NCBI GenBank assembly: GCA_029931535.1
Contig: JAQPZY010001689.1
Location: 2,818,501 to 2,882,500 of the forward strand
DNA length: 64,000 nucleotides
DNA from: Margaritifera margaritifera
Taxonomy: Eukaryota > Mollusca > Bivalvia > Unionida > Margaritiferidae
Reading direction: 5' to 3'
Shown: piece by piece, positions 57,727 through 64,000 of the stretch
How positions within the stretch are numbered: position 1 is the stretch's first letter
Layout of the letters: each line of letters begins with the position of its first letter
Position numbers and translations under genes: made by a program
Notes under the pieces: generated by a model
The model's input: only the letters and a program-made list of their open reading frames with translations
What the model was told of the DNA's origin: nothing
Databases searched by the model: none

Positions 57727-58972
57727 TCATATAAAAGGTGCTTAGTGTTGCTAACTTCACATGATTTTTATTATTCTGGCAATACTTAACTCATGTAGAG
57801 ATAATTTAAAGTTTTACTGATAATCATCACATCCGCACACTGTCCATTATGGGATTCTTAATTTTCATTGCATATTTCTTTCAAATGGGTCACTAAGGGG
57901 ACTAGGACATCTGCGATTCTTTGTTTCTAAAGTGTCTCTGAACACTTTCAGAATTATGGCCAGTAGTAAGTTGATTTTAGGGGTAAAATCAATTCATTGC
58001 TTGATGAAAATGCCAACCTCATGATATCAGAATGAGGATATTCAAGCCACCATGCCTACACTGCTCTTGACTCAATATCCATATTTTGATCTAAAAATAC
58101 ATTTGACTTGGGGAATTCAAGATTGTCAGTTAGTATAGAAAATGGAATAATATATATATAAATAGTCTACCATGGAAATGCCAAGACAGTGTCTATGAGA
58201 GAATTGGAACACATAAGAATGTAGAATTATAATTTAATCTTTCTTTAAATAGTTTCAGATAGACCCTAGGCTTTGTTAGATGTTTTAGGTTTCCAGATCA
58301 ACAATAGAGTATAAATTTTAGTTTCCTAAAATTCATCCATGATTTACATCTTTTTTTCTGTACTATTCTTCAGCGGTCAAAATGACATAATGTTTCTGCC
58401 ATAGCGACTTCATGATATGCTCACTTCAAGCAGGCTACCTTGTCTCCCTAGATCGACCTGCCAAGGTTTTGGAGCATCCAAGAATTAGCATTGTTTCTTC
58501 TCGCAGCTGTAAAATATTCAATTTATAAACTCTTTTTTTGCAATGATTACAGCCAAGCATAAAAACTTGTAGCAGTATTAGAGAACTGAAATGCCAAATA
58601 GAATTTTATATACTTGTCATTACCACATGGGTGGAACAGTCAACACAAAATATTCTGCATAGACTTTGCTTTAAAGCAGCTCAGTCCATAATTTAATATA
58701 ACTTTTTCAAATGTTTTATTAAAATCAAATCTTAAAACTTTTCCATGAAAAGTGAAATAAAGCACACTGCAATTCAGGAGGGGGGGGGGGAGCATGCCAT
58801 CCGATTATTTATTTACTAACTTCACAAACTGTTCGTGTAATTTTACTAAAATTATTTAATCTTTCTCCAAGTTCCAGCTTTTAACTCTTTTATTGCAAAA
58901 TTTTACAAAACATTTGACATTTTTGATCAAGAAGATTTGGGGTTTTGGGCATTAATTCTCTATGGTCCAAAT
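57727..58972. other. Unassigned sequence
   Basis: No exon or repeat was supported. A short G-run lies at 58779-58790. Confidence 0.4.
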
Positions 58973-59185
58973 TACCACATATTCTCGCTTATAAGTGGTG
59001 TCCAACTGCAAACAACATAAACCCTGATCTGTAATGCTCTGGCAGATCAGAGTCTATGTTGTTTGTTGTACTGATTACTCCTAACAAACTGCATAGACCC
59101 ACATCTGCTGGCACGTTATGTGATGGCAGATCTGGGTCTGTGCAGTTTGTAGTTGGACTACACTAATAAGCGAGTATATACAGTA
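58973..59185. mobile_element. Double-hairpin MITE, copy 5
   Basis: Starts TACCACATATTCTCGCTTAT and ends AAGCGAGTATATACAGTA. The ACATAAACCCTGATCTG hairpin comes first and the CATAGACCCACATCTGCTGG hairpin second, followed by TTTGTAGTTGGAC. Confidence 0.85.
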
Positions 59186-59352
59186 ATTCTATACACTCTA
59201 TGAAAGGACTATGGTAAATTATCGGCAGAAAGTCACCATGCCTAGCTTTAATCCATTCTACCATTTATCCACCAAATGCAATGACACATGACACCCCTGT
59301 CACTAATCAGTATTGGAACAAGATTTACTTCCAGATTTGTTAAAATGGTGAA

Positions 59353-59505
59353 TCTTGTATCAGAACAGCTTCAGTGGTACAATTTTGTATCAGAACAGCT
59401 TCAGTGGTACAATTTTGTATCAGAACAGCTTCAGTGGTACAATTTTGTATCAGAACAGCTTCAGTGGTACAATCCTGTATCAGAACAGCTTCAGTGGTAC
59501 AATTT
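59353..59505. repeat. 30-bp minisatellite, five units
   Basis: Units of TTGTATCAGAACAGCTTCAG plus TGGTACAATT. Nearly identical copies. Confidence 0.95.
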
Positions 59506-60109
59506 TGCGCAAAAAGGATTCAGTATTAATATTACAGCACTTTTTCCATTAGGTTTCCTCATATTTTTTTCTGTTTTTGTAATATGATATTAATAAAGAT
59601 ATCCTTCTGGAACATTTTGTGTTTGTATTGTTAGTGTTTACCTTTTTGTGTATTTCAAGATTTCTCATTATATCTTACAACCTGAAATTGTTGACACCAA
59701 CTTAAACAAAGTTCTTTTCTCTGACTTGAGGATTTGTTCTATAGTTATTTATACCAGGTATTGTATAAACATGTCTCATTAAACTTGGTTTCAGTAAGAA
59801 AGATGGATAGTAAAAACTTGATCTGCCTCTCTAGTGGCATAAAATGAGAAAACTAAAAATATGACAGGAGTTTGAATTCCATGGCATGCTACTATTTTCC
59901 TGCACATGACACCAAACAAAGTTGATGGAGTAGGCCATATGACCTACTGTTTAACTCTACAAATGAGATTCTTGAAGAAAAATGTGCCCATGAAGTTTCA
60001 TGACTGTGTATGCAACAGTTCAAGATGCTGAAGTCAAAGTAAAATCTTAAATTGTTGGGAATGACACCATTGCCAGTGCCACCAGAAAGTGACAAGTTAA
60101 ATCTCATCT
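59506..60109. other. Unassigned sequence
   Basis: No supported feature. An AATAAAG motif lies near 59592 but no gene is attached to it. Confidence 0.4.
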
Positions 60110-61225
60110 GTGCCCCACATGCAAGACAAGTACATATATACTCTACTCAGTAATAATAAAATATCTCTATCTCACCTGTGCACCACAGGAAAGACAAGTA
60201 CAGATAAACTATACTCAGTGTGATATTTATTTCTCACCTTTACCCCATGGGCAAGACAAGTACATATATACTCTACTCAGTAATAATGTGATTCCTATTT
60301 CTCACCTGTGCTGCACAGGCAAGACAATTCAATAGTCTGATATATACTTCTCACCTGTGCCCCATAGACAAGACAAGTACAGATATACTCTACTCAATAA
60401 TAATGTGATACATATTTCTCACCTATACACCACAGGCAAGACAAGTATAGATATATACTCTACTCAGTAATAATGTGATATATATTTCTCACCTATATCC
60501 CACCGGCAGGACAAGTACATATACTCTACTCAATAATAATGTGATACATATTTCTCACCTATACACCACAGGCAAGACAAGTATAGATATATACTTTACT
60601 CAGTAATAATGTGATATATATTTCTCACCCATACCCCACAGGCAGGACAAGTACATATACTCTACTCAATAATAATGTGATACATATTTCTCACCTTTGA
60701 CCCACAGGCAAGACAAGTACAGATATATACTCTACTCAGTAATAATGTGATATATATTTCTCACCCATACTCCACAGGCTTGACAAGTACATATACTCTA
60801 CTCAATAATAATTTGATACCTATTTCTCACCTTTGACCCACAGACAAGACAAGTACAGAAATATACTCTACTCAGTAATAATGTGATATATACTTCTCAC
60901 CCATACTCCACAGGCAGGACAAGTATAGATATATACTCTACTCAGTAATAATGTGATATATATTTCTCACCTATACACCACAGGCAAGACAAGTACAGAT
61001 ATATACTCTACTCAGTAATAATGTGATATATATTTCTCACCCATACCCCACAGGCAGGACAAGTACATATACTCTACTCAATAATAATATGATACCTATT
61101 TCTCATCTTTGACCCACAGGCAAGACAAGTATTGATAGTCTCAATAATGTGATATCTATTTCTCACCCATACCCCACAGGCAGGACAAGTACAGATTTAC
61201 TCTACTCAATAATAATGTGATATAT
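60110..61225. repeat. ~65-70 bp minisatellite with dimeric higher-order pattern
   Basis: About 16 units of ACAGGCAAGACAAGTACAGA, TATACTCTACTCAGTAATAA, TGTGATATATATTTCTCACC. Two monomer types (GGCAAGAC...CTCAGTAATAA and GGCAGGAC...CTCAATAATAA) alternate through much of the array. Confidence 0.92.
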
Positions 61226-61459
61226 ATAACAGTAAAATGTCACATGATGAACAATCTTCTTTTTTCTTTCTCTTGGAGACCAATATTGTAAATTTTTTTA
61301 TTTTTGAGGGTATCATTTTTCAAGTTCACCCTTCAGGAGGTACGCACAAGTAAGGAAAGTGTTCAAAATGCAATTGGCACAATACAACCTGATCTCTGTG
61401 ATTTGTTCTATACAAAGGATGAGACTCCAATAGTGGGATTGATGTTCTGAAGTTTGTGG

Positions 61460-61654
61460 TTTGGTTTGGTTTACTTTGGTGCTTTATGGCACAGCAACAC
61501 AAGAAGGTTATTTAGTGCTAAGGCAATTGGAGCAAAGTGCCTTGCCCAAGGAGACACCATGGTAACTGACCCAGACTGGTCCGATGGTAGGATTCGAACT
61601 CGCACCCTTTTGGTCGCGAGTCCAGCACGCTAACCACTGAGCCACCGTGGCTCC
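61460..61654 (-). mobile_element. tRNA-derived SINE with perfect 13-bp target duplication
   Basis: On the minus strand it starts GGGAGCCACGGTGGCTCAGT (A-box TGGCTCAGTGG) and has GCGAGTTCGAATCCTAC (B-box). The body contains CCTTGGGCAAGGCACTTTGC and the 3' tail is a TTTGG/ACCAA repeat. Target duplication CTGAAGTTTGTGG flanks it exactly at 61447-61459 and 61655-61667. It inserted into the non-LTR element and is therefore younger than it. Confidence 0.93.
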
Positions 61655-62805
61655 CTGAAGTTTGTGGAGTTTTCATTCTATATATTTTGCCAAGTATGAT
61701 GAACATGCCGATTTATACAACATTTGAAGTCAGTATATGGAATCTTCCATTTGGAAATAGGTTACCAAAGGGCAGCTTTGGTTGCTTTATTTACCCTTTC
61801 ATTGCCCTTTATACCAATGTGACTAGGCAGCCAACAGGACAGAATCCTTTACCCAGATTGTCTGAGCACATTTTTCTGTAATTTATGGGATATTAATGGG
61901 TTGTCAGATTTAAGGTTTTGCAAGACTTTCAATGTGGAAAGGAAATCTGAAAAGATAATGAAAATTGTTTGTTTAGAGGTTTCAATGCAGTTCAAAGCTT
62001 TTAGTATACCTGTAATTTCTGCAGTAAAAATTGAGACTTTATCTAGAACTGGCTCAAGATGGTGCCATGGGATGTTGCAATGGCAGCTCCAACTCTGTCT
62101 CCATCTTTCAAACTGTCTGTATACAGGAACATGTTGCTTTGATAGGAGGCTCTGATTTCATTGAATTTAGTCTGAAAAAGGAGAGAATTTGTTGAGGACT
62201 TCTTGAATTGGCTTAGATCAAATATAATTTTCGGGGGTTTGATAACCAAGGTGGTGATTTTGAAACAGAATTTTGCAGTATTTCAAATATTTATTTTTGT
62301 TGTTTCTTTGTGAGGGGGAATTTGCATGCCAAATGGTGAAATGAAATTTGATTTCTGAGTGTACAAGGTCTGGTATTTGGGCCTAAAGACTACATCATAT
62401 GTGGGATTAGATAGATTAGAGGAGAGTTTGGTAATATACTGAAGAGCCAATTTAATTTGTTTGAGATAAAGTGATGATTCACTTGTCTCAACAATAGAGA
62501 CCTTCTGGATGTGAAATTCTAGATGTAACCCAAGTCCAAATCCCTGATTGTGTGTCAGCTCAAGCATCTGCAGGTAAGATTTACAAGCTGATCCATACAC
62601 AATTGAGCCATAGTCAAGTTTAGATCTTACTAATGACAGTTATAACTGGAACAAGACCTTCATATCTGCTCCCGAAACTGTATTTGCCACGGCTCTTATT
62701 CAATCCAGGGCTTTTTGACATTTGCATCTGACATCTAATATGCAGAAGGAAAGTTAGTTTATGGTTGAAAATAAGCCCAAAAAATGTGGTCTCCTCCACA
62801 ACAGG

Positions 62806-63110
62806 AACAAGGCAACCATCAAGATAGAGCTTTGGGTCATTCCACAACAAAGATAGAGCTTTGGGTCATTATGAATCCACAACAGGAACAAGACAACCAT
62901 CAAGATAGAGCTTTGGGTCATTGTAAACCATCAACCGTCAAGATAGAGCTTTGGGTCATTGTGAACCATCAACCGTCAAGATAGAGCTTTGGGTCATTGT
63001 GAACCATCAACCGTCAAGATAGAGCTTTGGGTCATTCCACAACAACCGTCAACATAGAGCTTTGGGTCATTCCACAACAACCGTCAAGATAGAGCTTTGG
63101 GTCATTGTGA
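62806..63110. repeat. ~37-bp minisatellite inside the non-LTR coding region
   Basis: About eight units of GATAGAGCTTTGGGTCATT with CCACAACA or GTGAACCATCAACCGTCAA between them. The unit is the stretch of the element that encodes its DPKLYLDG-VVEE region on the minus strand, so the array arose by local duplication of retrotransposon coding sequence. Confidence 0.88.
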
Positions 63111-63937
63111 ATTTAATGTAATCAGTAGAAGTACATAGTTTAAGATTTTGAAAACCCATTTTCTTTTGCCCATTTCTGAACTCTATTTAGGCTTATCTGT
63201 AGCTGACAATCAATAGTATGCATTCTCTTTGATCTATAACAGATCAAAAAGTCTCCAAAATATAATGAGCGGTCAGTTTCTGGATTAAGGCATTTCAACA
63301 TGCTGCTAATTTTGATGCTGAACTGATGATATGCTACCCCGAGATACACCCATCTCCTGAGGATAACTTTCAAAAAGGGTGCTACCTACCTTAATTCTGA
63401 AATTATCTATCTTTTATAAAATGGGAAATAAAGTTAGGTTGGCAGCCCGTTAGATTTAGGTTGAATACATCATTCATTATGCTGTGTTCCATGTGGTGTC
63501 ATAAACTTTCTCCAACTCGAAAAAGACAGCAACTTTATATTCTTTCTTTATGAAAATTTCTCAAATAAATGCTTTAAGTCTGACAAGATGGTCTATTGTG
63601 CTTCTCTGCCATTGGAATCCACATTGAACATCTGATAGTAATTTGTTAGATTAAAGATACCAGAGGTTTTGCAAATACAGCTTGTTAAAGATATGGGACA
63701 ATAGTTGGAAGGGTCGGTTTGGTCCTTTCCAGGTTTAGGTACTGGAATCACCATTGCTTCTTGCCAAGACTGGGGGAAATCACCAGTTTCCCAAATTTTA
63801 TTGAAAATGTTTAGCAGTGTAGCTGTATCAGGTAAGTCAGGCAAGTGTTTCAGAAAATTGTAGTGCATATCATGTGTTCCTGCTGAAATGTCATAGACTC
63901 AATTAACATAGTCTTGTAATTCTCAGGGAGTGAAAGG

Positions 63938-64000
63938 TACTGTATATACTCGCGTATAAGCCGCATCCAAATGCAAACATAGACCCTGATATGCCATCGC
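63938..64000. mobile_element. Double-hairpin MITE, copy 6, cut by window end
   Basis: TACTGTATATACTCGCGTAT, then AAGCCGCATCCAAATGCAAA and CATAGACCCTGATATGCC match copy 1. It directly abuts the truncated 5' end of the non-LTR element. Confidence 0.85.

Larger units (their letters stand above)
61300..63937 (-). pseudogene. Jockey-like non-LTR retrotransposon, broken RT and RNase H
   Basis: On the minus strand, from right to left: DMHYNFLKHLPDLPDTATLL and VIPVPKPGKDQTDPSNYCPI (63868-63690, RT motifs 1-2). Next come GFQWQRSTIDHL (near 63600), SLYFGDFLICYRSKRMHTID (near 63210-63270, where the usual two-Asp catalytic box reads FGDF) and VEETTFFGLIF. Further on are YGSACKSYLQMLELTHNQGF (near 62590), IFTAEITGILKALN (near 62010) and LPSHIGIKGNERVNKATKAA (near 61780, RNase H). 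Multiple frameshifts and stops occur. The 5' end is cut at the MITE at 63938. A SINE (61460-61654) and a minisatellite (62806-63110) interrupt it. Confidence 0.85.

Noticed and set aside
61575..61650. Functional tRNA gene on the minus strand
   Set aside because: The tRNA-like head continues into a SINE body with a simple-repeat tail and a target duplication.

Overview
The window looks like nuclear DNA of an invertebrate animal, most likely a bivalve or related mollusc. It is AT-rich, has GT-AG introns, and is crowded with tandem repeats, MITEs, DIRS-type and non-LTR retrotransposons and tRNA-derived SINEs. The taxon is inferred from this repeat style, not proven by a marker gene. No bacterial operons, CRISPR arrays, rRNA genes or functional tRNA genes were seen.

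Only one cellular gene can be supported. It is the 3' part of a plus-strand gene whose 11 exons (4395 to 53163) splice in consistent phase into 583 residues of long coiled coil. A Ser/Pro/Tyr-rich tail and a stop codon follow. The 5' end lies upstream of the window. Coding sequence totals about 1.75 kb within about 49 kb, so the introns are nearly the whole locus. The family is not recognised; it resembles rootletin-like or CCDC-type structural coiled coils only in general character.

The introns and 3' flank hold several repeat classes. (1) Blocks of a degenerate ~120-150 bp repeat carrying the motif TCAAGGTCA (1-1180, 3270-3975, 7080-7915), with an inverted stray copy at 13338-13628. (2) A TA-flanked, double-hairpin MITE of ~215 bp in five full copies and one cut by the window end. 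(3) A 27-bp minisatellite at 4933-6352 that appears to have grown inside a copy of that MITE. (4) About twenty other minisatellites, each with its own unit. (5) Two DIRS-type remnants: one with only a tyrosine recombinase (38370-39920) and one with gag/RT/RNase H between ~770-bp inverted arms (43949-48470). (6) Two minus-strand non-LTR fragments (10128-10645 and about 61300-63937), the second containing a SINE with a perfect 13-bp target duplication and an internal minisatellite. (7) Composite tRNA-like/foldback repeats around 14.1-16.1 kb and 19.9-21.9 kb, with related foldbacks at 26.9-28.5 kb. (8) Two small pogo-type MITEs and a pogo/Tigger-like transposase C-terminus (54790-55165, minus).

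The main biological theme is mobile elements seeding tandem repeats. In three independent cases (MITE at 4.9-6.3 kb, dispersed repeat at 23.3-24.0 kb, non-LTR coding region at 62.8-63.1 kb) the minisatellite unit can be traced to a piece of an interspersed element also visible in unexpanded form or recognisable coding context. The long open frames over the arrays arise because unit lengths are multiples of three; they are not genes.
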